64,000 nt of DNA from DASTFP01 sp963744345 (GTDB taxonomy: Bacteria > Verrucomicrobiota > Verrucomicrobiia > Chthoniobacterales > Terrimicrobiaceae): positions 138,229 to 202,228 of the forward strand of contig CAVUTD010000026.1 of the NCBI GenBank assembly GCA_963744345.1, given 5' to 3'. A program made the translations under genes and the position numbers. Positions 46,649-56,224 of the stretch are shown here, one piece after another (position 1 is the first letter of the stretch; each line of letters begins with the position of its first letter). The notes under the pieces are model-generated. The model was not told where the DNA came from, did not search any database, and worked only from the letters and a program-made list of their open reading frames with translations.

Positions 46649-48511
46649 TTACACTCCTCGCAACCATTGCTCGAGCATAACCAGACTAAAAAGAATCTTG
46701 TGATTGTCCTGCTTTCCGGAGCGATGATCGTCGAGCAGCGCTCTAACAGGTTCTGGCTCGAGCAAGGTAAACATGCGAGAGTCGTGATCAAGGAGCATTT
46801 CGGGCAACACCCCCTGGAGAGTGGAATTGAACCAGCCGTCGACGACGTTCACCGCAAAGCCGCGTTTTTTACGCTTCAGAATCTGGGGAGGCAGGTAATT
46901 CTGGCAAACGCGACGATGCAGCCACTTGCCCTTGTGATTGCGGATTTTCATTCTCGAATTCAGGCGTTGCGCGAATTCGACCACAGTTCGATCGAGATAG
47001 GGCACACGGACCTCGAGACTATGCGCCATCGAGAGTTTGTCGGCATACATCAGCAGTTCGTCAGGGAGCGATGAGCGGATTTCGAGAAGCTGAAAGCCGC
47101 CCATTTCATCGACGTGCTCCATCTGCGGAACCAATGAGACCCAGTAGCCGATTCCGCGGTCTTTAGTTTCTCTGGGTAAACGATCATCGCGAAAAAGGCC
47201 TCTGATTGTCTCACCTGGCGCGAGCGAAAAGACGTGCTCGTATCGTTGAAGGCGCCCGTTGATTCCCAGCGAATACACGCCTCGCTTCAGCGTTTCGTTG
47301 CGGGGCAACCGGCTTACCGCGAGTTTGGTTAGCTGCCTAACTGGGGCGGGCAGTCGTCGCCAAGTCCCGCCGTAGTGAATGCCCAGATGGCGTCTATATC
47401 CGCAGAAAAGCTCATCCGGCCCTTGGCCGACCAGGGCCACTTTCACGTCTTGTCGTGCCCGTTCGCACACAAAATACATTGGCACGATCGAGGAGGATGC
47501 GATCGGCTCCTCCAGAACCCGGACGATTTTTGGCAAGGCTTGCTCGAATGTGGGGCGATCCAGCGTTACCGGAACATGACGCGCGCCGAGAACGGACGCC
47601 GTTTCTGCGGCATCAGCCAGTTCGTCATCTTCAAAGGATTTCCCGTAGCCGACAGTATATGCAGGCCAGCCTTTCCTGTGCTCGCTCATCAGTGCCAGCA
47701 ACAAACCGGAGTCAAGCCCACCACTAAGAAGAATTCCTACGGGAACATCGCTAAGGAGGTGGCGTGCAACGGCTGCCTTGTAAAGGCGCAACAGCTCCTC
47801 TTCCGCCTCCCTCTCCTCTTTGTCGGCCGAAAAAAGAACCGGCGTGTATTTATACCATTGTTCTTCACGGCAGTTGCCATTCTCGGCAATCAGCATTCCG
47901 CCCGGCGCAAGTTTTCGGATGCCACTGAATATTGTTAACGGGGCTGGAGTATAGCGAAACTGAAGAAATTGGCTCAGCGCGATCGGATCGACGTCAGGCG
48001 TGCCTTGCTCGGCCGCGAGTATGGCACGAATTTCCGACCCGAAGAGCAATCGGCCACCAGAATTCTTATAGTAGACAGGTTTAATGCCCATCGCATCTCG
48101 CGCGACCACGAGGCGGCGTCGGATCACATCCCAAATCGCAAGGCCAAACATGCCGTTCAAGCGCTCAATCGCGCCCATGCCCCATTCCTTGTAGCCGTGC
48201 ACGATTACTTCAGTGTCCGAATTCGTGCGGAATCGATGCCCGCACTTCTCCAGCTCGGCACGCAGTTCCTTGAAATTGTAAATCTCGCCGTTGAAAACCA
48301 CCCAGACGCTTTCATCCGCATCCGACATCGGCTGATGTCCTGAGGACAGATCGATGATGGAGAGTCGACGAAAACCGAAGCCAAGCGGACCGGAGAAAAA
48401 ATAGCCTTCATCATCGGGGCCTCGATGGACGAGCGAATCGGCCATGCGCCGGACAACCTCACGGTCGACCGGCTCATGGCTATAGTTTATCAGGCCAGCG
48501 ATGCCGCACAT
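46649..48511 (-). CDS. asnB: asparagine synthase (glutamine-hydrolysing) family
   Basis: A 620-residue class II glutamine amidotransferase. Cys2 in MCGIAGLINYSHEP is the glutaminase nucleophile, SLVHRGPDDEGYF and VFNGEIYNFKEL complete that domain, and the synthetase domain has the PP-loop ILLSGGLDSGLLLALM with later GQGPDELFCGYRRHLG. In exosortase/exopolysaccharide loci such amidotransferases are recurrent, and their acceptor may be a sugar carboxylate rather than aspartate. The uronic acid pathway in this locus would provide such carboxylates. Confidence 0.88.
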   Translation of the reverse strand: MCGIAGLINYSHEPVDREVVRRMADSLVHRGPDDEGYFFSGPLGFGFRRLSIIDLSSGHQPMSDADESVWVVFNGEIYNFKELRAELEKCGHRFRTNSDTEVIVHGYKEWGMGAIERLNGMFGLAIWDVIRRRLVVARDAMGIKPVYYKNSGGRLLFGSEIRAILAAEQGTPDVDPIALSQFLQFRYTPAPLTIFSGIRKLAPGGMLIAENGNCREEQWYKYTPVLFSADKEEREAEEELLRLYKAAVARHLLSDVPVGILLSGGLDSGLLLALMSEHRKGWPAYTVGYGKSFEDDELADAAETASVLGARHVPVTLDRPTFEQALPKIVRVLEEPIASSSIVPMYFVCERARQDVKVALVGQGPDELFCGYRRHLGIHYGGTWRRLPAPVRQLTKLAVSRLPRNETLKRGVYSLGINGRLQRYEHVFSLAPGETIRGLFRDDRLPRETKDRGIGYWVSLVPQMEHVDEMGGFQLLEIRSSLPDELLMYADKLSMAHSLEVRVPYLDRTVVEFAQRLNSRMKIRNHKGKWLHRRVCQNYLPPQILKRKKRGFAVNVVDGWFNSTLQGVLPEMLLDHDSRMFTLLEPEPVRALLDDHRSGKQDNHKILFSLVMLEQWLRGV

Positions 48512-48738
48512 TTTACCGGGTGATCGTTGAGAGTTGAGAGGTAGGCGAACGCTCGCTACCTCGCTTGAGGCCGTTCGATGCCCGACACTACAGGCTCAGG
48601 GCCTGGTTCGTTTGAGGCTGCTCGGGTGTAAGGAGAATTCTCCTTCTGGCGCTCTGGGTTGTGGCCTTCCTTCTGACTCTTTCGAAGAATCCATGCTACC
48701 TTTATCCTGACGCATGGGCTTCCAAACGTGCGGAAGGA

Positions 48739-50044
48739 TCATGGTAAGACCATGGCATTGTTGCCTGTCACCGGCAGCAAGGAGGAGGAAATAGTTATTC
48801 CGGAGGATTTCGCATTTTGGTCTACAGTCGCCTTTTCCTGCTGCAAGTAGAAGGCCAAGCTGCGAAACATCTGCGACTGGCCCCAGCGGTGCATAGGCAC
48901 GTTGTCCCAACCGAAGTGCAGGCGACGCGCACGGAACGAACCATCCGGCTGGACCCAATCATCGAGGATTCCACCGACAACGGTTTGTAGCTTCATTTCC
49001 AGTTGAGGGAAGCGGTCTCGAAGCAGCAAACAGAGATTGATGCACTCCGCACAGTCGTAGAGCTCGCGCTTGTAAACTGTCATCCGCGGGGCACGCGAAA
49101 ATGGCTTCGGAAGCCCATCCGTCTCAAAGAGATTCTTCAGGTAATAGTCCACACCCCTGCCCAACGCTTCGAGCGTTGCAGGGTCTGCGGTGAGGGCGTG
49201 CATCTTGGCAAGGGCCTTCATGACGAAGCAGGTGTGGAAGTGATCGACAAAGCCGCGCACACCATCGATCGCGTAAGGCCAGGAGCCATCCAGATTTTGG
49301 TTTTCAAGGACGAATCGGAGGTTGCGCTCGGCGGTTCTTGCATAGCTGTTCGGCGCTAAACACCTGAGACGCGCTGATGAGCAAAAACGCCCGGTAGGCA
49401 GCGGCATTGATAACCCCGCCACGATCGTACGGAGTGTAGGAACAACTGCTGGCTGTTTCCGACGTGCGGAAGTCCTTGATGTCCGTTTCGGTGTGCCTGG
49501 CAATGGACGCCAACACTTCGAACCATTCAAGCTGCGGATCGAGCCGATGCACGTGCAGGAAGGCCTCGTAGGCATAGGGCGTAGTGGTGATCAACGGCGT
49601 CTGCGCCGGGATCACTCCATTTCGCGTGACCCAATCAAACGGGTAGCCCCAGCAGAACTCCTTGAACTCGCCGCAACGCGTTTCCTCGAGCGTCCTCAAA
49701 AAATGGACTGCCCTGTCGAGATAGGCGCGCTCGCTGGTCGCCTCGAAAAGGAAGGCAAAGCCCATCGCGTAATGCGCGTCTGCGATCGGTAATCGAATCC
49801 GATGATGGAAGAACCGGCGCGCGGCGGGCAGGAAGGCTTCACATAGAATCATTGGCGCGACTGCCGCCGTTCCTGCGAGCCTGTTGCGATAGTAAAGGGC
49901 TTTGGCAGCGCTGCCGAGGCGGCCCGCAAAGAACGACTGGTGATCCCACGATGTCTCGCCGTAGGCATCGAGCCACCGGGCGAAATTCCTCGTCACACCG
50001 GACACTCTCTCCACGAGCGAGCCGGAATTATCGAACTTCATCAT
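48739..50044 (-). CDS. alpha-toroid protein of unknown function in a polysaccharide locus, one frameshift
   Basis: The frame from 50044 (MMKFDNSGSLVERVSGVTR) and the frame ending at 48739 join after removal of one C near 49349 (SAEQ then YARTAERNLRFVLENQNL), giving 434 residues. Repeats of helical pairs with ADAHYAMGFAFL, CWGYPFDWVTRNG and GSWPYAIDGVRGFVDHFHTCF point to a six-hairpin or prenyltransferase-like toroid fold, as in many glycan-active proteins. It overlaps the following GT2 gene by 17 bases, so it is coupled to it. I cannot assign an activity. The 227 bases between its stop and asnB contain a 49-codon ATGA-coupled frame that I do not trust. Confidence 0.65.
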
Positions 50045-50960
50045 TCAACGCGACCTCGCGTGTGTTGAGTGAAAAATTGTCTACTTTTCTTCGCTTTAAG
50101 ATGGAATGGAGAATGGCATTGAGTTTTTTCATCTGCTCGCTTCTATGGAAACGCATCAGATCGCCGGAGACCGGCCGCTCGATGCGTCGCAGCGCTGCCC
50201 AGCAATAACCGCCCAGCAGCGCCAGACTGCCGGTGACAACTGGCTTTTTTGTGAATCTATAAGCCACTCTGAACATTTCCCAGATCGGCGAATTGCCGAG
50301 GTAATAGTCCTTTTGACCATAGGAAAAGAGGGCTGCCAGGGCGCCTCGATCAGCTGTGCCCAGAGGTCGATAATGATGAAAGCGTTTCTCCGGGAATGAT
50401 CGCGTTTTCCATCCTTTCATCCGAGCTGTGGTCACTGCAATCCAGTCAATTCCGCCAGCCCGATTGGGAGTATAGCCCCCGATATCTGTAAAGCATGCTC
50501 GCCTAAAGAGCTGACATCCGCCGGCAACATGATTTTCACCTTCAAAGCTGTCTTTAGCGGAGTCATAGCCATTCTCAATGAAAGGGGTTCCAGCGACGCC
50601 GAGTTGAGGGTCCTCGGCAAACTTTCGAACGAGAAACTCCAGGTAATCGGGGTCGAACGAAAGATCTCCGTCGAGATTCCCAATGATGTCAAAATCGAGC
50701 GACTCAACGCGTTTAAATCCTGCATTGAAAGCGTGAACCTTACCCGCAAAGCTGCGATCCAAATGCTGCGGGCGACGGATCAGCTCGATCCACGGATAGC
50801 GCTCCGCATAGGATGCAGCAATCTCGGCCGTGCGGTCCAAAGAGCCGTCGTCGACAATAATCCAGCGCGCCGGCAAGAGCGTCTGGGCGACCACTGAGTC
50901 GAGCGCCTTTGCGATGAACGCTTCCTCGTTCCTCGCGGGAGTAATCAACACGTAATTCAT
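50028..50960 (-). CDS. glycosyltransferase family 2
   Basis: A 310-residue GT-A enzyme: MNYVLITPARNEEAFIAKAL, WIIVDDGSLDRTAEIA, and IIGNLDGDLSFDPDYLEFL with the metal-binding DGD. Hydrophobic residues near 230 to 260 may contact the membrane. Its start overlaps the stop of the upstream oxidoreductase by 4 bases, and its 3' end overlaps the toroid gene. It probably adds one sugar of the repeat unit. Confidence 0.85.
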   Translation of the reverse strand: MNYVLITPARNEEAFIAKALDSVVAQTLLPARWIIVDDGSLDRTAEIAASYAERYPWIELIRRPQHLDRSFAGKVHAFNAGFKRVESLDFDIIGNLDGDLSFDPDYLEFLVRKFAEDPQLGVAGTPFIENGYDSAKDSFEGENHVAGGCQLFRRACFTDIGGYTPNRAGGIDWIAVTTARMKGWKTRSFPEKRFHHYRPLGTADRGALAALFSYGQKDYYLGNSPIWEMFRVAYRFTKKPVVTGSLALLGGYCWAALRRIERPVSGDLMRFHRSEQMKKLNAILHSILKRRKVDNFSLNTREVALNDEVR

Positions 50961-52073
50961 ATGGCTGAAAGCAGTTTAGTTCTTCTTGGTGTTTTGCTCT
51001 GGTCGTAAACTTGGGCAAAGATTTCATCCATTAGGCGGGCGGTAAGGATAATCTGCCGATAGGGGATAGGGGGTTGGCCGCCACTGCGGATGCTTGTGTA
51101 GAAGCTCTCAATCAGTTCCCTCATTCCGAAATCCTGATGCAGGCGGCGCTGCAAGAAGTTGATGACGTTGACTCGCGCGCAGCGAAAGTGTTCACGCGCA
51201 GCGTGCAGCGGCGGCAGAAAGTAGGTCAAGTAACTCTTGCAGGATCGGCTTTCATTTCGAATAAGACTTCCCGTGCCATGATCGACAACGAGAGAGTTGT
51301 CGCGGGCCGAAGATCCGCAACTGGTTGAGTCCGGGCCGGAGCTGAGTGGAAAAGCAAAAGTAGGCAGTAGTGCCACTGCGATCTCGTATCATCACTCTCA
51401 ACTCGTCGAGCACCTCAGAGGCACCGAGGCTGCGAAGGCGGGGGCTCTGGTGCGCCGTCGCCACAATTTCATCCAATTCATCATCAAGGAACTCCGCGAG
51501 CTTGGCGATGCCGTGGCTGATGATGTTATGCAGCAACTGACCGGGCAATTGCCGCACCCAATGTGTGCGGCTGCCCAACATCGGACCGACGTAGCTGGTG
51601 TCGCCCAGATCATAAGAAAAATGGCTTTCCAGATGGACCGGTTTGCCACCCAAAAACCCTTCCTTGACAAGCCGGCGCATTTCAAGCGTCTCGAGTGTGA
51701 ACTGAAGGTTATGTCCGGCGGTCAACTTCAGACCTGAGGCCTCTGCCAATCGAATCAGCTCCTGTGCCTCATCAGCCGTGACGGTGAAAGGCTTTTCGAT
51801 GTAAGTGTGAGAACGCGCCTCAAGACACTGCAGCGCGAGCGGAAAATGGCCTTGCGGCGGGGTCGTGATGTGAACGACGTCAGGAGTCACCGATTTCAGC
51901 ATGAGTCCGACGTCGGAAAAGCATTGAGGGTTGCCAAATCGCTCTGCCAGTTGCCGAGCCATCAACAACTCGCGATCGCACACGGCCACAATCTGGCAAT
52001 CTGGAATGCGCCCAATTGCCAGAGCATGCTGGTCCGCGATCTTGCCGCACCCGACTATTCCAATGCGAAGCAT
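50957..52073 (-). CDS. Gfo/Idh/MocA family oxidoreductase, one frameshift
   Basis: From ATG at 52073 the frame carries LRIGIVGCGKIADQHALAI (NAD(P) motif) and EKPFTVTADEAQELI with the conserved EKP, followed by TAGHNLQFTLETLEMRRL. Near 51307 one extra C breaks it. Removing that C joins NQLRIFG to RDNSLVVDHGTGSLI and a C-terminal beta-sheet domain ending at 50957, 371 residues in all. Members of this family oxidise or reduce sugars; here the substrate is likely a nucleotide sugar. It starts 3 bases after the upstream SDR gene and overlaps the GT2 gene downstream. Confidence 0.78.
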
Positions 52074-52076
52074 AGA

Positions 52077-53128
52077 TCAATCGGAGGGCGAATGGAACTG
52101 GTCAAGAAACGAAGCCATGGCCTGCTCCATACTCACGCGTGGCTTCCACCCAAGGCGCTGGCAAAGCTTTTGATTGGAATAGCGATTTCCCTTCCACTCA
52201 GCGGAGCAGCGTCTGCGATTGAATACGGGTGGCAACTGCCCTTTCGACCATCGAGAATACGTCTCCCAGAGGACACAGAGCGCCCTGGCAAAGGGATAAG
52301 GCACCCATACCGATCAGGATGATCCGGCGACACTCCGGTAAGCCCTTAAAAACTGCCGGCTGGTCAAAGGATCATTGTCCACGACGTTAAAGACCTCACC
52401 GTCCACGCCAGGCTTGAGACCGCCGAGAACGATCGCTTCCGCACAGTTGTCAACAAAGCTCAGCGGCAGAACATTTGACCCACCCATGTGAAGAAAGAAG
52501 CCGAACATATCGAGCCCTACACGTCTGCTTAGACTTCGCTTGCCTGGGCCGAATACGGTGCCCGGCCGAAGAATAACATAGGGTAGCCTCCGCTTTTCGC
52601 CATACTCGATTACCAACTGTTCCTGCTTGAACTTGCCAAAGCCGTAAGGCTCATAACGCTCCTGGAATGAGTCTTCCAACGCACAGCTCTCGTCGAGCAA
52701 CGCACCCCGCCTCAATTTCAAGTTCGAGTAGACGGCAAAGGAACTCACGTTGACGAACCGGCGAGGTTGCCCGTATTCAAGAAAGGCATCGAGCAGGTTG
52801 CGTGTGGCCAGCGCAGAACTCATGAACGCTCCGGCGAACGATTTCTGATGCCCGCCGCGAGATGGAAGATAATCGACACCCCTTCGCTTGCCCGTCGGCA
52901 GTCGTCACGAATAAGGAGATCGCCGGTGATCAACTCGACATCATCGGCAGCGTCAAAGTGCTTCAGAACTTTGTTCAAGCGGTCAAGGTTGCTGGACGGT
53001 CGCACGAAACACCGCAAATTCCGGAAGCCGTACTCCAGAAGGATAGCCACGACTCTCGCTCCAATGAAACCGTTGGAGCCAGTGATCAGCATACGATCCG
53101 CCGGCGAGGCGATGTAATCAGCTTGCAT
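52077..53128 (-). CDS. NAD-dependent epimerase/dehydratase (SDR), frameshift and in-frame TGA
   Basis: ATG at 53128 with GGAGG upstream starts MQADYIASPADRMLITGSNGFIG. A missing base near 52855 must be restored to join GDLLIRDDCRRASEGVSIIFH to KSFAGAFMSSALATRNLLD. An in-frame TGA at 52314 to 52316 then separates QFLRAYRSVAGSS from VPYPFARALCVLWETYSRW and the end at 52077. The restored protein of about 350 residues has the extended-SDR pattern (NVSSFAVYSN, catalytic YGFGKFKQEQL, LRPGTVFGPG). Two lesions in one gene leave it uncertain whether it is functional. Confidence 0.7.
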
Positions 53129-53300
53129 CGGTTCTGATCCCTCCAGGTGGACGAAGAATCAATCCCTTAGTCCTCCAGGTGCATCTCGATTCGAAAGAAA
53201 ACTCGCTCCGCGGACCAGTAATAGGCAAAAAACTTGTTAGCATAGGCATGTGAAATCGAGGCATATTCTCCAAAGACCTTTTTCGGCGCAAGCGCCGCTT

Positions 53301-54659
53301 CTAAGAACTTGTAACGGAGCGTTCCGGTAAGGCCGTGACAAGCTCCTGCAATCTCGCAGTAAAATGTCCCCGTTCCATGTTCCAAGTGTGGGCTTGGAGC
53401 ACCTTCATGCCATTCGCAACGATCCTCTGGACCTCAGAAGGATGCTCGTAGACCCATTTGATCGCGTTGGCCAGGCTGTTCACATTACCAGGCTCGAAAA
53501 AGATGATTTGAGTTTCGTTGAAGTAATCTCTGATGCCCCTCGTCTTAGGAACGATTACCGGCTTGCCCATCGCGAGATTCTCGAAAATGCGTGTCGGCAT
53601 ATTGAGCTCGGTAAACGGACTGCGGCGATTGGGTATGATTCCCAAATCCGCAGAGGCGAGCGCCTGGGCAATTTCAAGCTGCGATTTCCTCCCATGATAG
53701 TACACGATATCCTCAAGATGCAGTTCTTTGATCAGATGGGTCATTTGATCCATATATGCGGTCCTGCTGCCATAAATGTGAAATTCCAAGCCAGGTATAT
53801 TCTCACGAAGCATGGCGACGGCGGTGAGTGCGAGGTCAAGGCCGTGCCGTTCCGCAAGCAATCCGTGATACATGAGCTTACAGCCGCCTTTCTCCACATC
53901 GCCGCGTTGTGCTCCAGGGCTGACTTTCTTCGGGTCGAAAATCTCGCCCTGCGGAGAATTCATGACAATTTCAAGCTTCTTGACATCGCATCCCCGCGCG
54001 ACGAAAAGATCCCGAAACGCAATATTCGGCGTCAGCACCACATCCGCGATAGCAGTGCTCCATTTCTCAAGTCTGATCAGCAGTCGGACAAGCCAATGCC
54101 GAGACGGCAAATTGTAGATGCACTGGATTAATTCGGGCATCGGATCGTGAAGGTCGAGCAGGACCTTTGAGCCAAAGAGCTTTGGAAGGAGCGCACTGAA
54201 CACGAGAAAATCGGGCATGTTGTGCACATGAACAAAATTGTAACGACCTCGAGCAGTCCAACACGCGAGGATGATCGAGCATGCTAAGAGAAACTGTGAA
54301 TACTGGACAATGTAAGAAAGCTTGCCTTCGCGCTTCTTGCGAATTGGGAGTCGCACGACATGCACTCCATTGACGATTTCACTCGTGGACTCATTATTAC
54401 TCTCGCGGAGACAGACGAGATCGACCTGCATTCCGGCCTGAATCATCGCTTCGGCGGCTCGGCGCGGCCGCGGATCCGCGGGATAATATGAGTACAGAAC
54501 GACGACAGCTCGCTTTCCCGCAAGCGGTTCTTTAAAGGCCGATGTCGGGGAGTTTTCCCGCAGTGACATCCTGAAGGACGGCTGCTCCAAAGAGCAAGTT
54601 ACCTCCTCATCATCCGTGCGAGCGTTGCTTTGAATTTTCAGCGAGTCGGTCCGGTCCAT
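53301..54659 (-). CDS. glycosyltransferase family 4
   Basis: A 452-residue GT-B enzyme. The N-terminal domain has FVHVHNMPDFLVFSALLPKL and KVLLDLHDPMPELIQ; the C-terminal domain has YHGLLAERHGLDLALTAVAM and LNMPTRIFENLAMGKPVIVPK with the nucleotide-sugar Glu. The first 45 residues are a polar lead before GKRAVVVLYSYYPADPRPRR, so translation may begin later. The 172 bases before the SDR gene hold its ribosome-binding site and nothing else I can support. Confidence 0.82.
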   Translation of the reverse strand: MDRTDSLKIQSNARTDDEEVTCSLEQPSFRMSLRENSPTSAFKEPLAGKRAVVVLYSYYPADPRPRRAAEAMIQAGMQVDLVCLRESNNESTSEIVNGVHVVRLPIRKKREGKLSYIVQYSQFLLACSIILACWTARGRYNFVHVHNMPDFLVFSALLPKLFGSKVLLDLHDPMPELIQCIYNLPSRHWLVRLLIRLEKWSTAIADVVLTPNIAFRDLFVARGCDVKKLEIVMNSPQGEIFDPKKVSPGAQRGDVEKGGCKLMYHGLLAERHGLDLALTAVAMLRENIPGLEFHIYGSRTAYMDQMTHLIKELHLEDIVYYHGRKSQLEIAQALASADLGIIPNRRSPFTELNMPTRIFENLAMGKPVIVPKTRGIRDYFNETQIIFFEPGNVNSLANAIKWVYEHPSEVQRIVANGMKVLQAHTWNMERGHFTARLQELVTALPERSVTSS

Positions 54660-54706
54660 CAGTTTACAGTGAAAGGCAAAAGTTCAGTGAGAACGCGAAG
54701 GCGGAT

Positions 54707-55873
54707 CTAGATAGCGAAGTCGCAGCAACTGGCTAGGAGTGATCCGTGCTGCCGAGCCCGAAGGGAAAATGGTTGTATGGGCCTATTGGCCGGAGACCGC
54801 CCGAGGGCAGGGCGTGAAAGAGCAATCGTTCTATAATAGTGAGCCACTTCACGAGGCAAGGCGTGCCAAAACTGCCCCGCATAGTTTGCATTCACATATT
54901 CGAGAAAGTCGCGGTAGTGCTTGTACGAATATAAGCCTGAGTGGGGACCTCTTTCGTCCAGGTGAAGATAATCGGGATGCACATTGAGCAAAGCCATCCC
55001 GCCATTTTTTGCAATCCAGTCGAGCTTCCGCTTCCATATGTCATTGGTTTTTTCGCGCAACATAAGGAACAAGGTCGAATCCTGAGGTAACGTGTATGGA
55101 AGCTCTACATATCCTCGGCGCGGTTGGTTAAGGAGTTGCCGTTGTGAGTCACGCCCAGCGACAATGCGGTCAGACGAAGAGTTGGGAGAACCGCCTTCTC
55201 GCCTCCGAGGAACCCAAAATGGAAAGATCGTGTTGACGCCGTCGGGTTGAGGCTCGAAGGGGTCGGTATCGAACGTGCAGGCATCGTAGCTGATGTTCAA
55301 ATCCTGAATCCAGTCAAGATTCCGCAACATGTAACCGGAGCGAAAGCCAACGGCATCCCATCCTTTCAAATAATTGTTGATCCTTTGAGCCTTGAGTCGA
55401 AACCTCTCCTGCGAGGAGAAAAGGCGCCCGTCGTGATTGAGGTCATGGACGCCCACCTCGAATCCGCGAGCGGTCAACCAATCGCGAAGTTGCCCGGTGA
55501 CGGTATATTGACCTTCAGGAATGAGATTGAATGAAGAACGAAAGCCCAACTCCATTTCCATTTCCGCAAGCTGCTGCACCCGCTCGAGTCCTTCCTGGCT
55601 CTCGACATCATGGGTCAGGACAAACGCGAAGGTCTTTTCGTTCGGCCAACCATGCCAACCTTCCGGAGCGCGATCGGAGCCGGGCATGATCGGCCAGATA
55701 TTACCGACGCGTTCCCTTTTGCGCTGAACGAACCACCGGCGAACTGCCAGACGAGCACACCTCGGAATGAGGGGCTTCAACCGAAAATAGAGTTTGTTCA
55801 AGAACATTGAGTCAGCAGCGGGAGAGCCCGGAAGGAACGGTTGAATCATAGGGATTTCTTGTGTGCCAAGCAT
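54707..55873 (-). CDS. divergent polysaccharide deacetylase-like protein
   Basis: A 388-residue protein with a NodB-like core: FAFVLTHDVESQEGLERV (metal-binding THD), FEVGVHDLNHDGRLFSS (HDxxHDG), AVGFRSGYMLRNLDWIQ and GGMALLNVHPDYLHLD. These replace the standard motifs in order, as in the variant deacetylase family found in exopolysaccharide loci. The start at 55873 adds about 21 residues before MFLNKLYFRLKPL (Met22), which may be the real start. It lies downstream of the Wzc-like gene after a 351-base gap. Confidence 0.72.
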   Translation of the reverse strand: MLGTQEIPMIQPFLPGSPAADSMFLNKLYFRLKPLIPRCARLAVRRWFVQRKRERVGNIWPIMPGSDRAPEGWHGWPNEKTFAFVLTHDVESQEGLERVQQLAEMEMELGFRSSFNLIPEGQYTVTGQLRDWLTARGFEVGVHDLNHDGRLFSSQERFRLKAQRINNYLKGWDAVGFRSGYMLRNLDWIQDLNISYDACTFDTDPFEPQPDGVNTIFPFWVPRRREGGSPNSSSDRIVAGRDSQRQLLNQPRRGYVELPYTLPQDSTLFLMLREKTNDIWKRKLDWIAKNGGMALLNVHPDYLHLDERGPHSGLYSYKHYRDFLEYVNANYAGQFWHALPREVAHYYRTIALSRPALGRSPANRPIQPFSLRARQHGSLLASCCDFAI

Positions 55874-55989
55874 GCAACACCGCCCGAAATTTTGCAGAGG
55901 ATAGGTAGCTCTGCCGGTGTTGGCGAAGGGGCACGTTTGCCACTTGGAAGCGGGAGCGTCGAGCTGGCTTAGATTTAGAACTCCCGGCC

Positions 55990-56163
55990 TTAGCAGCAGC
56001 GGGCTCGCCCGGTATTATTGGCCCTCAAGGTAGCGCCGTCTATTGATCCGAGAAGCAGACAAGCTTTCCCACCGTTGCCCGCCGAATCGAGAAATGGATC
56101 GCCCGGTTCCATCAACGACCGTTGCGGAATCTTGAGGTACCCGAGACGAAAGCCGTTTCCCAT
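55990..56163 (-). CDS. possible small protein (57 aa) with strong Shine-Dalgarno
   Basis: The 351-base gap between the Wzc-like gene and the deacetylase contains this short frame. GGGGGAG sits 5 bases before its ATG at 56163. It begins MGNGFRLGYLKIPQRSLMEP and ends in two cysteines. It resembles nothing I know, and the gap holds no other supportable feature. A competing 66-codon frame overlaps it and has no ribosome-binding site. Confidence 0.3.
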   Translation of the reverse strand: MGNGFRLGYLKIPQRSLMEPGDPFLDSAGNGGKACLLLGSIDGATLRANNTGRARCC

Positions 56164-56224
56164 TAAGCTCCCCCGACCCCTGCTCGCAGTCCCTTATCCT
56201 TCTTGAGGTCGCCACTTACTTTTT

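Noticed and set aside
48596..48742. 49-codon frame starting in an ATGA overlap with the toroid gene stop
   Set aside because: Coupling geometry is good, but the product is low complexity (many Pro, Ser, Arg, Glu) and resembles chance translation of intergenic sequence.
53364..54131. 255-codon plus-strand frame
   Set aside because: It is fully antisense to the intact GT4 gene at 53301..54659 and shows no domain.
56015..56215. 66-codon frame just after the Wzc-like gene
   Set aside because: It begins at GTG without a ribosome-binding site and overlaps the better-supported small frame at 55990..56163.
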